A stretch of 64,000 nt of DNA from Pseudomonas nunensis (GCF_024296925.1 NZ_CP101125.1:4962501-5026500), one strand, 5' to 3'. Shown: positions 9,042 through 18,699, counted from the first letter of the stretch. Program-made: numbers and translations. The notes: generated from the letters alone by a model not told the origin.

Positions 9042-10193
9042 ATGTTCGTGCACAAGACCGCACTGCTCAGTGCAATCACCACTGCATTGCTCGCCAGTGC
9101 CAGTATCCAGGCCGCCGAACCGCTGAAAGCCGTCGGCGCCGGCGAAGGTCAGCTGGATATCGTGGCCTGGCCCGGCTACATCGAACGTGGCGAGAGCGAC
9201 AAGGCCTACGACTGGGTCACCGGTTTCGAGAAGGAAACCGGCTGCAAGGTCAATGTGAAAACCGCCGCCACCTCCGATGAGATGGTCAGCCTGATGGCCA
9301 AGGGCGGGTACGACCTGGTCACCGCGTCGGGCGATGCCTCGTTGCGCTTGATCGTCGGCAAACGGGTGCAGCCGATCAACACTGCGTTGATCCCGAACTG
9401 GAAGGGCCTCGACCCACGCCTCAAGGATGCGCCGTGGTACGTGGTCAACAAGCAGACTTACGGCACCCCGTATCAGTGGGGCCCGAACGTGCTGATGTAC
9501 AACACCAACGTGTTCAAGACCGCGCCGACCAGTTGGGGCGTGGTGTTCGACGCGCAAAACCTGCCGGACGGCAAGGCCAACAAGGGTCGCGTGCAGGCGT
9601 ATGACGGCCCGATCTACATCGCCGACGCGGCGCTGTACTTGAAAACCACCAAGCCTGAGCTGGGCATCAAAGACCCGTATCAATTGACCGAAGCGCAGTA
9701 CAAAGCGGTGCTCGATCTGTTGCGCGCCCAGCAGCCGTTGATTCACCGCTACTGGCACGACACCACCGTGCAGATGAGTGACTTCAAGAACGAAGGCGTG
9801 GTCGCGTCAAGCGCCTGGCCGTATCAGGTCAACGGCCTGATCAACGAGAAACAGCCGATCGCCTCGACCATCCCGAAAGAAGGCGCTACCGGGTGGGCGG
9901 ATACGACCATGTTGCACGCCGAAGCCAAGCACCCGAACTGCGCTTACAAATGGATGGATTGGTCGCTGCAACCAAAAGTCCAGGGTGACGTAGCGGCGTG
10001 GTTCGGTTCGTTGCCAGCGGTGCCGGCAGCGTGCACCGGCAGCGAATTGCTCGGCGCCGAGGGTTGCAAGACCAACGGTTTCGACCAGTTCGAGAAGATC
10101 GCTTTCTGGAAAACCCCGCAGGCTGAAGGCGGCAAGTTCGTGCCGTACAGCCGCTGGACCCAGGATTACATCGCGATCATGGGCGGCAGATAA
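9042..10193 (+). CDS. ydcS: Polyamine ABC transporter, periplasmic binding protein (YdcS-like)
   Basis: A 383-residue solute-binding protein of the PotD/YdcS class with a Sec signal peptide (about residues 1-24, cleavage after ASIQA). Motifs typical of spermidine/putrescine-binding proteins are present (VAWPGYIERG near the N-terminus, TPYQWGPNVLMYN near 145). Length and gene order match E. coli ydcS-T-U-V-patD (YdcS 381 residues). A strong ribosome site (AAGAAGAGGGAA) precedes the ATG. It begins the transporter operon, but a 100-bp palindrome separates it from ydcT, as is common when a binding protein is made in excess of the membrane parts. Confidence 0.88.
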   Translation: MFVHKTALLSAITTALLASASIQAAEPLKAVGAGEGQLDIVAWPGYIERGESDKAYDWVTGFEKETGCKVNVKTAATSDEMVSLMAKGGYDLVTASGDASLRLIVGKRVQPINTALIPNWKGLDPRLKDAPWYVVNKQTYGTPYQWGPNVLMYNTNVFKTAPTSWGVVFDAQNLPDGKANKGRVQAYDGPIYIADAALYLKTTKPELGIKDPYQLTEAQYKAVLDLLRAQQPLIHRYWHDTTVQMSDFKNEGVVASSAWPYQVNGLINEKQPIASTIPKEGATGWADTTMLHAEAKHPNCAYKWMDWSLQPKVQGDVAAWFGSLPAVPAACTGSELLGAEGCKTNGFDQFEKIAFWKTPQAEGGKFVPYSRWTQDYIAIMGGR

Positions 10194-10202
10194 ACCCCCT
10201 GT

Positions 10203-10302
10203 GTAGCAGCTGCCGAGGCACGAGGCTGCGTTGCGTGTCCGCAGGACCGCCCCGGGGGCCGCTGCGCAGCCCGACGCAGCCTCGTACCTCGGCAGCTGCT
10301 AC
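10203..10302. repeat. Long palindrome, GTAGCAGCTGCCGAGG family
   Basis: A near-perfect inverted repeat: the left arm GTAGCAGCTGCCGAGGCACG returns as its complement ending in GAGG-type arms at 10280-10302, with a second inner complement (GAGGCTGCGT / ACGCAGCCTC). It sits between the ydcS-like and ydcT-like genes and could act as an mRNA-stabilising or attenuating structure. A related element with the same outer sequence lies at 34603-34734. Confidence 0.85.
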
Positions 10303-10382
10303 GGATCTTCACCACGATTCAGATTTTCAGAGTCCAGGCAGGGGTCGCCGCGACGACCTTTGCCTTTTCGGAGTTCCGCACC

Positions 10383-11420
10383 ATGACGCTTGCAGTCCAG
10401 TTCACCAACGTTTCCCGGCAGTTCGGCGAAGTGAAGGCCGTTGACCGGGTTTCCATCGATATCCAGGACGGCGAGTTCTTTTCCATGCTTGGCCCTTCCG
10501 GCTCGGGCAAAACCACGTGCCTGCGCCTGATCGCCGGGTTCGAACAACCGAGCGCAGGCTCGATCCGCATTCACGGCGAAGAAGCCGCCGGGCTGCCGCC
10601 GTATCAGCGTGACGTGAACACCGTGTTCCAGGATTACGCGCTGTTCCCGCACATGAACGTTCGCGACAACGTCGCCTACGGTTTGAAAGTCAAAGGCGTC
10701 GGCAAGGCTGAACGCCACAAGCGCGCCGAAGAAGCCCTCGACATGGTCGCCCTCGGTGGCTACGGCGAGCGCAAACCGGTGCAACTGTCCGGCGGCCAGC
10801 GCCAGCGTGTGGCCCTGGCCCGCGCCTTGGTCAATCGTCCGCGAGTGTTGCTGCTCGACGAACCTCTCGGCGCGCTGGATCTGAAGCTGCGCGAACAGAT
10901 GCAAAGCGAATTGAAAAAGCTGCAACGCCAGCTCGGCATCACCTTCATTTTCGTCACCCACGACCAGACCGAAGCACTGTCGATGTCCGACCGCGTGGCC
11001 GTATTCAACAAGGGACGCATCGAACAGGTCGACACCCCACGCAATCTCTACATGAAACCGGCGACCACGTTCGTGGCGGAATTCGTCGGCACGTCCAACG
11101 TGATTCGCGGCGATCTGGCCAAGCAGTTGAGCGGCAATCCGCAGCCGTTTTCGATTCGCCCGGAACACGTGCGTTTTGCCGAAGGTCCGCTGGCCAGTCA
11201 TGAGATCGAAGTCAGCGGCTTGCTCCACGACATCCAGTACCAGGGCAGCGCCACTCGCTATGAAGTGACACTGGAAAATGGCCAGACCCTGAACATCAGC
11301 CAGGCCAACGTGCAGTGGCTGGACACCAGCGCCCAACACCAGACCGGGCAGCGCATCAACGCACGCTGGGCTCGCGAAGCGATGATTCCGCTGCACGACA
11401 ATATCGTCGGCGGGGTGTGA
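10383..11420 (+). CDS. ydcT: Polyamine ABC transporter ATP-binding protein (YdcT/PotA-like)
   Basis: A 345-residue ABC ATPase that energises the importer. Walker A GPSGSGKTT is at residues 38-46, the signature LSGGQRQR starts at 135 and Walker B runs through LLLDEP with Asp159/Glu160. A C-terminal TOBE-type domain (about 270-345) is typical of PotA/CysA-like subunits. Its stop is immediately followed by the ATG of the permease gene at 11422. Context with YdcS-, U- and V-like partners supports a polyamine substrate. Confidence 0.92.
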   Translation: MTLAVQFTNVSRQFGEVKAVDRVSIDIQDGEFFSMLGPSGSGKTTCLRLIAGFEQPSAGSIRIHGEEAAGLPPYQRDVNTVFQDYALFPHMNVRDNVAYGLKVKGVGKAERHKRAEEALDMVALGGYGERKPVQLSGGQRQRVALARALVNRPRVLLLDEPLGALDLKLREQMQSELKKLQRQLGITFIFVTHDQTEALSMSDRVAVFNKGRIEQVDTPRNLYMKPATTFVAEFVGTSNVIRGDLAKQLSGNPQPFSIRPEHVRFAEGPLASHEIEVSGLLHDIQYQGSATRYEVTLENGQTLNISQANVQWLDTSAQHQTGQRINARWAREAMIPLHDNIVGGV

Positions 11421-11421
11421 G

Positions 11422-12369
11422 ATGAACACCTTGGCAATCTCACAAACCCCGGCCAACGGCTCGCCGTTGCGGCGGTTTTCCAACCTGCTGTATCGCCGGC
11501 CGAACTTTTACCTGGCGTTGCTGCTGGTGCCGCCGCTGCTGTGGTTCGGCGCTATCTATCTCGGCTCGTTGTTGGTGCTGTTGTGGCAGGGTTTCTACAC
11601 CTTCGACGACTTCACCATGGCGGTCACCCCTGACCTGACCTTGGCGAATTTCGCCGCACTGTTCCAGCCGTCGAACTTCGACATCATCCTGCGCACGCTG
11701 AGCATGGCGATTGTGGTGTCGATTGCCAGCGCCATCGTCGCGTTCCCGATTGCCTACTACATGGCGCGCTACACCACCGGCAAGACCAAGGCGTTTTTCT
11801 ACATTGCGGTGATGTTGCCAATGTGGGCCAGTTACATCGTCAAGGCCTACGCCTGGACCTTGCTGCTGGCCAAGGGCGGGGTGGCGCAGTGGTTCGTTCA
11901 GCACTTGGGCCTGGAACCGATTCTGCAATTCATCCTCGGTATTCCCGGCGTCGGCGGCAGCACTTTGTCGACCTCGCACCTGGGGCGTTTCATGGTGTTC
12001 GTCTACATCTGGCTGCCGTTCATGATTTTGCCGATCCAGGCCTCGCTGGAACGCCTGCCACCCTCTTTGCTGCAAGCCTCTGCGGACCTCGGAGCCAAGC
12101 CGCGCCAGACCTTTATGCAGGTGATTCTGCCGCTGTCGATTCCGGGCATTGCCGCCGGTTCGATCTTCACTTTCTCGCTAACCCTGGGCGACTTCATCGT
12201 GCCGCAACTGGTGGGCCCGCCAGGGTACTTCGTCGGCAGCATGGTTTATGCGCAGCAGGGTGCGATTGGCAATATGCCGATGGCCGCCGCCTTCACGCTG
12301 GTGCCGATTGTGTTGATCGCCGTTTACCTGACCATCGTCAAACGACTGGGGGCCTTCGATGCACTCTGA
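11422..12369 (+). CDS. ydcU: Polyamine ABC transporter permease (YdcU/PotB-like)
   Basis: A 315-residue inner-membrane permease with about six hydrophobic segments. The ATPase-coupling EAA-type loop is visible near residues 215-235 ([25 protein letters not shown] follows this pattern). It begins 1 bp after the ydcT stop and overlaps the ydcV-like gene by 11 bp, so the three genes are tightly coupled. It pairs with the YdcV-like subunit to form the channel. Confidence 0.92.
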   Translation: MNTLAISQTPANGSPLRRFSNLLYRRPNFYLALLLVPPLLWFGAIYLGSLLVLLWQGFYTFDDFTMAVTPDLTLANFAALFQPSNFDIILRTLSMAIVVSIASAIVAFPIAYYMARYTTGKTKAFFYIAVMLPMWASYIVKAYAWTLLLAKGGVAQWFVQHLGLEPILQFILGIPGVGGSTLSTSHLGRFMVFVYIWLPFMILPIQASLERLPPSLLQASADLGAKPRQTFMQVILPLSIPGIAAGSIFTFSLTLGDFIVPQLVGPPGYFVGSMVYAQQGAIGNMPMAAAFTLVPIVLIAVYLTIVKRLGAFDAL

Positions 12370-13168
12370 GAAAGCATCTATTGGCTTGCGCATCGCAGCC
12401 TGGGGCGGGTTGGTATTTTTGCACTTCCCGATCCTGATCATCTTCCTCTACGCCTTCAACACCGAAGACGCGGCGTTCAGCTTCCCGCCGAAGGGCTTCA
12501 CCCTGAAGTGGTTCAGCGTGGCGTTTTCGCGGCCCGACGTGCTGGAAGCGATCAAGCTGTCGGCAGAAATCGCCGCCATCGCGACGCTGATCGCGATGGT
12601 CCTCGGCACCCTCGCTTCGGCGGCGTTGTACCGCCGGGAGTTCTTCGGCAAGCAAGGCATCTCGCTGATGCTGATCCTGCCGATTGCGTTGCCGGGGATC
12701 ATCACCGGGATCGCGCTATTGGCGACGTTCAAGACGTTGGGGATCGAGCCGGGGATGTTCACCATCATCGTCGGCCACGCGACCTTCTGCGTGGTGATCG
12801 TCTACAACAACGTCATCGCCCGCTTGCGCCGCACCTCCCACAGCCTGATCGAAGCCTCGATGGACCTCGGCGCCGACGGCTGGCAGACCTTTCGCTACAT
12901 CGTCCTGCCGAACCTCGGCTCGGCGTTGCTGGCCGGCGGCATGCTCGCGTTTGCGCTGTCGTTCGACGAAATCATCGTCACCACTTTCACCGCCGGCCAC
13001 GAACGCACCCTGCCGCTGTGGTTGCTTAACCAGCTCAGCCGCCCACGGGACGTGCCGGTGACCAACGTCGTCGCGATGCTCGTGATGATGGTGACCATGC
13101 TGCCGATCCTGGGTGCGTATTACCTGACCCGGGGTGGCGAGAGTGTGGCGGGGAGTGGCGGGAAATAG
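12359..13168 (+). CDS. ydcV: Polyamine ABC transporter permease (YdcV/PotC-like)
   Basis: A 269-residue permease with about six membrane segments and a coupling loop ([23 protein letters not shown], about residues 163-185). The start overlaps the previous permease gene by 11 bp. It is the last transporter subunit; a REP pair separates it from the patD-like gene, which reads in the same direction. The length is normal for the family. Confidence 0.92.
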   Translation: MHSEKASIGLRIAAWGGLVFLHFPILIIFLYAFNTEDAAFSFPPKGFTLKWFSVAFSRPDVLEAIKLSAEIAAIATLIAMVLGTLASAALYRREFFGKQGISLMLILPIALPGIITGIALLATFKTLGIEPGMFTIIVGHATFCVVIVYNNVIARLRRTSHSLIEASMDLGADGWQTFRYIVLPNLGSALLAGGMLAFALSFDEIIVTTFTAGHERTLPLWLLNQLSRPRDVPVTNVVAMLVMMVTMLPILGAYYLTRGGESVAGSGGK

Positions 13169-13192
13169 ATCAATCACTGACAACGACTATTA

Positions 13193-13287
13193 CCTGTGGG
13201 AGCGGGCTTGCTCGCGAAGAGGCCATCACATCCAACATTGATGTTGCCTGACACACCGCTTTCGCGAGCAAGCCCGCTCCCACAGGG
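13193..13287. repeat. REP pair (inverted REPs)
   Basis: Two REP arms facing each other (CCTGTGGGAGCGGGCTTGCT at the left, complement ending in CCGCTCCCACAGG at the right) about 50 bp apart, between the ydcV-like and patD-like genes. It may form a long hairpin in the operon transcript. Confidence 0.85.
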
Positions 13288-13336
13288 GACCGAATTCCAT
13301 AGCCGACAAAAACAATAGTTTCGATGAGGACACGTC

Positions 13337-14761
13337 ATGCAAACCAAACTCTTGATCAACGGCCAACTGATCGACGGCGACGGCCCCGCCCAACCGGTGT
13401 TCAACCCGGCGCTCGGCCGCGTACTGGTAGAAATCAACGAAGCCAGCGAAGCCCAGGTCGATGCCGCCGTACGCGCCGCCGACAACGCCTTCGAAGCCTG
13501 GTCGCAGACCCCGCCGAAAGAACGCTCGCTGCTGCTGCTCAAACTCGCCGATGCCATCGAAGCCCACGGCGAAGAGCTGGCCAAACTGGAGTCGGATAAC
13601 TGCGGCAAACCCTACAGCGCCGCGCTGAACGACGAGATCCCGGCGATAGCCGACGTGTTCCGTTTCTTCGCCGGCGCCAGCCGTTGCATGAGCGGTTCAG
13701 CGGGCGGTGAATACCTGGCCGGCCACACCTCGATGATCCGTCGCGACCCGGTGGGCGTGATCGCCTCCATCGCGCCGTGGAACTACCCGCTGATGATGGT
13801 CGCCTGGAAAATCGCCCCGGCCCTCGCCGCCGGTAATACCGTGGTGCTCAAGCCGTCGGAACAAACCCCGCTGACCGCGTTGCGTCTGGTGGAACTGGCG
13901 TCGGATATTTTCCCGGCGGGCGTGCTCAATCTGGTGTTCGGTCGCGGTCCTACGGTTGGCAGTCCGCTGGTCACGCACCCGAAAGTGCGCATGGTCTCGC
14001 TGACCGGCTCCATCGCCACCGGCGCCAACATCATTTCCAGCACGGCCGACAGCGTCAAACGCATGCACATGGAACTGGGAGGCAAAGCTCCGGTAATCAT
14101 CTTCGACGACGCCGACATCGACGCTGCCGTGGAAGGCATTCGTACTTTCGGTTTCTACAACGCCGGGCAGGATTGCACCGCTGCTTGCCGCATCTACGCG
14201 CAAGCAGGCATCTACGAGAAATTCGTCGAGAAACTCGGTGCGGCGGTCAGCAGCATCAAGTACGGCTTGCAGGATGATCCGGCGACCGAGTTGGGGCCGC
14301 TGATCACCGCACAACATCGCGACCGCGTGGCCGGGTTTGTCGAGCGCGCCGTGGCGCAATCGCACATCCGATTGGTCACGGGCGGCAAGGCTGTGGAAGG
14401 CAATGGTTTCTTCTTTGAACCGACGGTGTTGGCCGACGCGCAACAGGACGACGAAATCGTGCGTCGCGAAGTGTTCGGGCCGGTAGTTTCCGTGACCAAG
14501 TTCAACGATGAAGCGCAGGTACTGGGCTGGGCCAACGATTCGGACTACGGCCTGGCGTCGTCGGTCTGGACCTCGGACGTCGGTCGCGCCCATCGTCTGG
14601 CCGCGCGCTTGCAGTACGGCTGCACCTGGGTGAACACGCATTTCATGCTGGTCAGCGAAATGCCCCACGGCGGTCAGAAATTGTCCGGGTACGGGAAGGA
14701 CATGTCCATGTACGGGCTGGAGGACTACACCGTCGTGCGGCATGTGATGTTCAAGCATTAA
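13337..14761 (+). CDS. patD: 4-Aminobutyraldehyde dehydrogenase (PatD/YdcW-like)
   Basis: A 474-residue aldehyde dehydrogenase, the same length as E. coli PatD (YdcW), and in the same place relative to a ydcSTUV-like importer. Catalytic Cys280 is in [11 protein letters not shown] and Glu246 in MELGGKAP; the nucleotide-binding segment APWNYPLMM lies near residue 152. Predicted reaction: oxidation of 4-aminobutyraldehyde from putrescine to GABA with NAD+. The start ATG has a GATGAGGA-type ribosome site. A close paralogue at 7472 brackets the other side of the transporter. Confidence 0.88.
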   Translation: MQTKLLINGQLIDGDGPAQPVFNPALGRVLVEINEASEAQVDAAVRAADNAFEAWSQTPPKERSLLLLKLADAIEAHGEELAKLESDNCGKPYSAALNDEIPAIADVFRFFAGASRCMSGSAGGEYLAGHTSMIRRDPVGVIASIAPWNYPLMMVAWKIAPALAAGNTVVLKPSEQTPLTALRLVELASDIFPAGVLNLVFGRGPTVGSPLVTHPKVRMVSLTGSIATGANIISSTADSVKRMHMELGGKAPVIIFDDADIDAAVEGIRTFGFYNAGQDCTAACRIYAQAGIYEKFVEKLGAAVSSIKYGLQDDPATELGPLITAQHRDRVAGFVERAVAQSHIRLVTGGKAVEGNGFFFEPTVLADAQQDDEIVRREVFGPVVSVTKFNDEAQVLGWANDSDYGLASSVWTSDVGRAHRLAARLQYGCTWVNTHFMLVSEMPHGGQKLSGYGKDMSMYGLEDYTVVRHVMFKH

Positions 14762-14762
14762 C

Positions 14763-14836
14763 AGCTTCGCGGGCAAGCCTCGCTCCCACATTTGGAATGC
14801 ATTCCCCCTGTAGGAGCGAGGCTTGCCCGCGAAGGC
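14763..14836. repeat. REP pair
   Basis: Two inverted REP arms (TTCGCGGGCAAGCCTCGCTC and GTAGGAGCGAGGCTTGCCCG) directly after the patD-like stop. The remaining bases up to 14990 hold the upstream region of the permease gene, with a GGAG ribosome site near 14977. Confidence 0.85.
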
Positions 14837-14990
14837 CTCACCGCAACCTCAAGGAAGAAACCGGCACCCAGCACCACCAGGCTCAACCCCAGACAAACCA
14901 AAACAATAACCACCGACCCGGGCGGCGCCTGACAGCCCCGCCACGGTTTCGGACATCCGAAATCTGCCGATTTTCCGGAGCTGACAGACC

Positions 14991-16475
14991 ATGAGTACAT
15001 CACCCGAACTCTCCCCCGCCGTTGCCGACAGCGATGCCGAACAACTGCGCAAACTGGGCTACACCTCGAACTTCAACCGCAGCATGAGCCTGTGGGAAAA
15101 CTTCGCCCTGGGCTTCACTTATCTCTCGCCGGTCGTAGGGGTTTATACCCTGTTCGGCCTGTGCCTCGCCGCCGGCGGGCCACCGATGTTCTGGGCCTAT
15201 CTGCTGGTCGGTTGCGGCCAGTTGCTGGTGTGCCTGATCTTCGGCGAAGTGGTTTCGCAATTCCCGATCTCCGGCGGCGTCTACCCGTGGGCGCGCCGCT
15301 TGGTCGGCAAAAAATGGGCGTGGATGGTCGGCTGGATCTACTCCATCGCCCTTTGCGTGACCATCGCCGCCGTTGCGGTCGGTGCCGGTCCGTACCTCGC
15401 CGCGATGATGGGTTTTGAACCGAGCAACAACACCAACATCGTCATCGCGCTGTTCCTGACGTTGTTCGCCACACTGGTCAACCTCAGCGGTACCAAAGTG
15501 CTGGCGCGGATCGCCATGTTCGGCTTCCTTTGCGAACTGATCGGCGCAGTGATCGTCGGCGTCTACTTGCTGATCTTCGAGCGTCATCAACCGATCAGCG
15601 TGTTGTTCAACACCTTCGACATCAGCATCGACGGCTCGTACCTGCCAGCCTTCCTCACCGCGTCACTGGCCGGGATGTTCCTGTACTACGGCTTCGAAGC
15701 CTGCGGCGACGTCGCCGAAGAAACCCCGAACCCGAGCAAGCAAATCCCGATTGCCATGCGCATGACCATCTACATCGGCGGCATCTCGGCGATGTTCGCT
15801 TGCCTGGCACTGATCCTCGCCGTGCCCGACATGCAAGCCGTGATCAACGGCACCGACAAAGACCCGGTCACCACCATCCTCAACAACGCCTTCGGGCCGG
15901 TGGGTTCGAAAGTGGTGATGGGCGTGGTGATGATTTCCTTCATCTCCTGCGTCATCAGCTTACAAGCGGCGGCCAGTCGCCTGCTGTATTCCTACGCCCG
16001 GGATGAAATGGTCATCGGCAGCGCACTGCTGAAGAAGATTTCCCCTACGACTCAAGTGCCGGTTGCGGCGCTGTTTGTGTCGGGTGTCCTGCCGGCGTTG
16101 ATCATCGCGCTCGGATTCTTCCTGCAAGATGCCGTGGCGACCATCGTCAGCTTCGCGGCCATAGGGATTTACCTGGCATTCCAGATGATCGTCCTCGCGG
16201 CGCTGTATGCACGGATGAAAGGCTGGAAACCGAGCGGCAAATTCACCCTGGGTGCATGGGGTTTGCCGGTGAACATCGGCGCGCTGGTGTATGGCGTCGG
16301 CGCGATCATCAACATGGCCTGGCCGCGTACGCCGGATGCGGCTTGGTACATCAACTATGCGATGGTGCTGAGCACGGCGATTGTGATCGGGTTGGGGCTG
16401 ATCTACATGTTGATTGCCAAGCCGTACGACCACGGGACTGCGCCTGCGGGGGATGCTTGGAAGGTTAGTCGGTAA
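14991..16475 (+). CDS. APC-superfamily amino acid/amine permease
   Basis: A 494-residue integral membrane protein with about twelve hydrophobic segments and the APC consensus near the first ones (SPVVGVYTLFG about residue 44; ISGGVYPWARRL near 90). The overall form is that of the amino acid-choline transporter group, so GABA, choline or another amine is possible. Its position after the putrescine-type transport and aldehyde dehydrogenase genes favours an amine or GABA, but that is inference. A hairpin 10 bp after the stop is a possible terminator. The N-terminal ~35 residues are polar and cytoplasmic-looking. Confidence 0.85.
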   Translation: MSTSPELSPAVADSDAEQLRKLGYTSNFNRSMSLWENFALGFTYLSPVVGVYTLFGLCLAAGGPPMFWAYLLVGCGQLLVCLIFGEVVSQFPISGGVYPWARRLVGKKWAWMVGWIYSIALCVTIAAVAVGAGPYLAAMMGFEPSNNTNIVIALFLTLFATLVNLSGTKVLARIAMFGFLCELIGAVIVGVYLLIFERHQPISVLFNTFDISIDGSYLPAFLTASLAGMFLYYGFEACGDVAEETPNPSKQIPIAMRMTIYIGGISAMFACLALILAVPDMQAVINGTDKDPVTTILNNAFGPVGSKVVMGVVMISFISCVISLQAAASRLLYSYARDEMVIGSALLKKISPTTQVPVAALFVSGVLPALIIALGFFLQDAVATIVSFAAIGIYLAFQMIVLAALYARMKGWKPSGKFTLGAWGLPVNIGALVYGVGAIINMAWPRTPDAAWYINYAMVLSTAIVIGLGLIYMLIAKPYDHGTAPAGDAWKVSR

Positions 16476-16484
16476 ATGAAGATG

Positions 16485-16510
16485 CCCAGCCCGCAGTGAT
16501 GCGGGCTGGG
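16485..16510 (+). terminator. Hairpin after the APC permease gene
   Basis: A 10-bp perfect stem (CCCAGCCCGC / GCGGGCTGGG) with a 6-base loop, followed by TTGTT. It is placed between the convergent permease and rloB genes. The T-tract is weak, so termination is probable but not certain. Confidence 0.6.
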
Positions 16511-16513
16511 TTG

Positions 16514-17146
16514 TTAGATCGGTTGAGGTTTGGAGAGGGTTTCAAACTCGTCCATCAGAAGATGGATTTCGGTGCTGGGGTTGGGTTCGCCGCTGATGGC
16601 AACGTCCTCGATAATCCTTGGTGCCAACTCCCTCGCCCTTTGAAATGGCTCACCCAAAAGTTGGGAAAAATAGTTGGTGTCTTCGCCCTTCTCGTATTTT
16701 TCCATGCTGGGTTTCTCTCTGAGGCTCTTGGCAACCAAGTCGCCTGGAGAATACTTCCCGACCGCTCGAAATGGCTTTCGATTGAAGCCGAAGTGCAGGA
16801 GTAGCCAGAACTCGAAGCAGGGGTACGAAGCGATTACTGTAATTTTCGGATGCGGCTTCGCCAGATTTATTGCCCTCTCGAAACAAAGATGTGTATCGCG
16901 ATCAAATGCACAAAACACTTTGTCGAAGCCTTTCTGACGGGCGATGGCTGTTTCGACAATGCCACTTGGGTGTGTGACACCGCAGTGGGAAATTTCCACT
17001 TGAGCATTGGCGCGGAAGTGAAATGCAGCCTCCTCCAGATATCGTTTTCCTGACTTGCTGTCTTCACAGAGGATCAGCACTTTGGGTTGAGGCTTAAACC
17101 GTGGAGGCTTTCGATCAAATAGCCGTATCGAACGAGCCATGATCAA
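16514..17146 (-). CDS. rloB: RloB-family protein (AbiLii-like putative nuclease)
   Basis: A 210-residue RloB-domain protein, second gene of a two-gene unit with the upstream ATPase. Family-type motifs are visible: CEDSKSGKRYLEE with Glu28, AFDRDTH with Asp82 and Asp84, and YPCFEFWLLLHF around residues 108-119; these acidic residues fit the TOPRIM-like nuclease fold proposed for the family. The first ATG (17144-17146) overlaps the rloA stop as ATGA, so translation is coupled. Pairs of this kind are known as RloA/RloB or AbiL and are linked to abortive phage defence. Defence activity here is inferred from family and partner. Base composition is AT-richer than the flanking genes. Confidence 0.85.
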   Translation of the reverse strand: MIMARSIRLFDRKPPRFKPQPKVLILCEDSKSGKRYLEEAAFHFRANAQVEISHCGVTHPSGIVETAIARQKGFDKVFCAFDRDTHLCFERAINLAKPHPKITVIASYPCFEFWLLLHFGFNRKPFRAVGKYSPGDLVAKSLREKPSMEKYEKGEDTNYFSQLLGEPFQRARELAPRIIEDVAISGEPNPSTEIHLLMDEFETLSKPQPI

Positions 17147-18396
17147 CCCCGCCTTATCAATGGCAACCCACGATAACGGCCTTCAAAGTAGCGTTTCTCG
17201 ACGTCTTCCCCTTCCCGTCCTTCAAAATCATGAACAGAAAAAAGACTGGTTGCGCCATTGGCATCTCGCTCAGTAATCCAGAACTGATCGCGGCGAAGCG
17301 CTTTGGCGTTCATTAGATGAGTGTCGTGTGTGGTAAAGATCAGTTGAGTATCCAGCCCACTGTCCAAGTGCTTTGCAATCAAGTCATCAACTATTGAGGG
17401 GTGAAGACAGCTGTCCAACTCATCGACAGCGAGTATTCCGCTCCCATCGGCGTGATTGATCATGAACCAGGGTAACCAAAAGCCAATCAGGTTTTTCGTA
17501 CCGCCGGACTCCTCGGAAAAATCGAACTCGGCTTTGCCTAGAAGACTGGTATGGGTCAGGGTTACTTTGTCTTTTTGTGCAGCAGCGAAGAACTCTTTCA
17601 GAGTAAGTTTTTTGGTGCCTTGAACAGACTCTGCGTCTTCGGTATTGAGTTGAATGGCGGACACCGGAATATCCACGGATCTTAGAAAGTTTCGTAAGTC
17701 CTGTGTGCAGTCTGATGCCATCCGAAGAAATCGAATGGACGCAGCGGACAGCCCCATCATGTTGTTCTGCTCAATAACCAGTAGACCGGTTTGGAACCAG
17801 CTAAACAGACTCCGTAACTGCGTCAGCTCTTCGCTGCTATTCGCAACCGCTTGTGAGAGGAACAGAGTTTTGGGGTTCGTCAGACGCCGCCATGCGTTGT
17901 GAACATCTTTGCCCCCCTCAAGGCTTGCCCCAAAAACATACTGCTCACCCTCCTCCGCAAAACGTCGCTGATACAGCAGCGTTTCCTTGCCTTTGGGATA
18001 TGAAACCAGTTGTTCCTCGATAATTCGCTGCGCAGTCATGCGCAGAACAAATCGATAGCGGAGCCCGCGCTGAATGAAGTTGTATTCAAAGAAGCTCGGT
18101 TCGTTTTGAAGTTTTGGATCAAAACGAAAGGGCGAAACAGGTAGGGGTTCATCACTTGAGGACGGTGGCGCTGCAAGCAGTTGCCCCATGATACCCATCG
18201 CCCGGATAAGCGAAGATTTGCCCGACGCGTTCGGTCCGTAGATTGCAGCCACCTTCAATAAGTCAGGCAGTTTTTCTCCATTTACCGGTGGCGCGAACAG
18301 ATTGCGCTTTTTGCTCAAGCGCGGCGTCGCAGCCATGGATAGGGTTTGCTTGTCTCGGAAGGAGCGATAGTTGGAAACAGAAAATTCGATCAGCAT
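17143..18396 (-). CDS. rloA: RloA-family AAA ATPase (AbiLi-like)
   Basis: A 417-residue SMC/OLD-like ATPase. It begins with the typical LIEFSVSNYRSFRDKQTLS strand pair, has Walker A GPNASGKSS at about residues 54-62 and a Walker B region ILAVDELDSCLHP near 318-330, followed by the H-loop TTHDTHLM. There is no nuclease domain on this chain; that role would fall to the adjacent RloB. The four-base overlap with rloB and the absence of other genes make this a compact two-gene system. It lies in an AT-richer stretch next to a phage-type BRO gene, which suggests horizontal acquisition. Confidence 0.87.
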   Translation of the reverse strand: MLIEFSVSNYRSFRDKQTLSMAATPRLSKKRNLFAPPVNGEKLPDLLKVAAIYGPNASGKSSLIRAMGIMGQLLAAPPSSSDEPLPVSPFRFDPKLQNEPSFFEYNFIQRGLRYRFVLRMTAQRIIEEQLVSYPKGKETLLYQRRFAEEGEQYVFGASLEGGKDVHNAWRRLTNPKTLFLSQAVANSSEELTQLRSLFSWFQTGLLVIEQNNMMGLSAASIRFLRMASDCTQDLRNFLRSVDIPVSAIQLNTEDAESVQGTKKLTLKEFFAAAQKDKVTLTHTSLLGKAEFDFSEESGGTKNLIGFWLPWFMINHADGSGILAVDELDSCLHPSIVDDLIAKHLDSGLDTQLIFTTHDTHLMNAKALRRDQFWITERDANGATSLFSVHDFEGREGEDVEKRYFEGRYRGLPLIRRG

Positions 18397-18683
18397 GCAG
18401 CGAACCCGCAGTTCATTTCTGAAGGAACAAAAAATAAAGGAGAAAACAGGTGTTTGGTGCAGTTGCGCTGCAGGTCATGCAAAAACAGGAAATTCCTACA
18501 GACCAAGCCTTCCGCTAAAAGCACCAATTCCTACAACACGTGGCGCCAGAGTAGACTTGGCGCCGCGAGCGCCTGAACGATAGGCTTTACCTCGTCGCTG
18601 CCAAATCAGCGACCCGGTGTCGAAGCTGGGAAAAGTCAGAACGGTGCTCGCGTGCCCTCCATAGAACTGCGGCTGTTTATGCC

Positions 18684-18689
18684 TATAGT
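18684..18689 (+). promoter_or_regulatory. Candidate -10 box of the C4-like RNA/BRO transcript
   Basis: TATAGT lies 11 bp before the base of the RNA stem. It is bracketed by AGAACT (18663-18668) and AGTTCT (18687-18692), which are reverse complements and could be an operator. No convincing -35 hexamer was found. This is a tentative placement. Confidence 0.3.
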
Positions 18690-18699
18690 TCTGCTTTAT

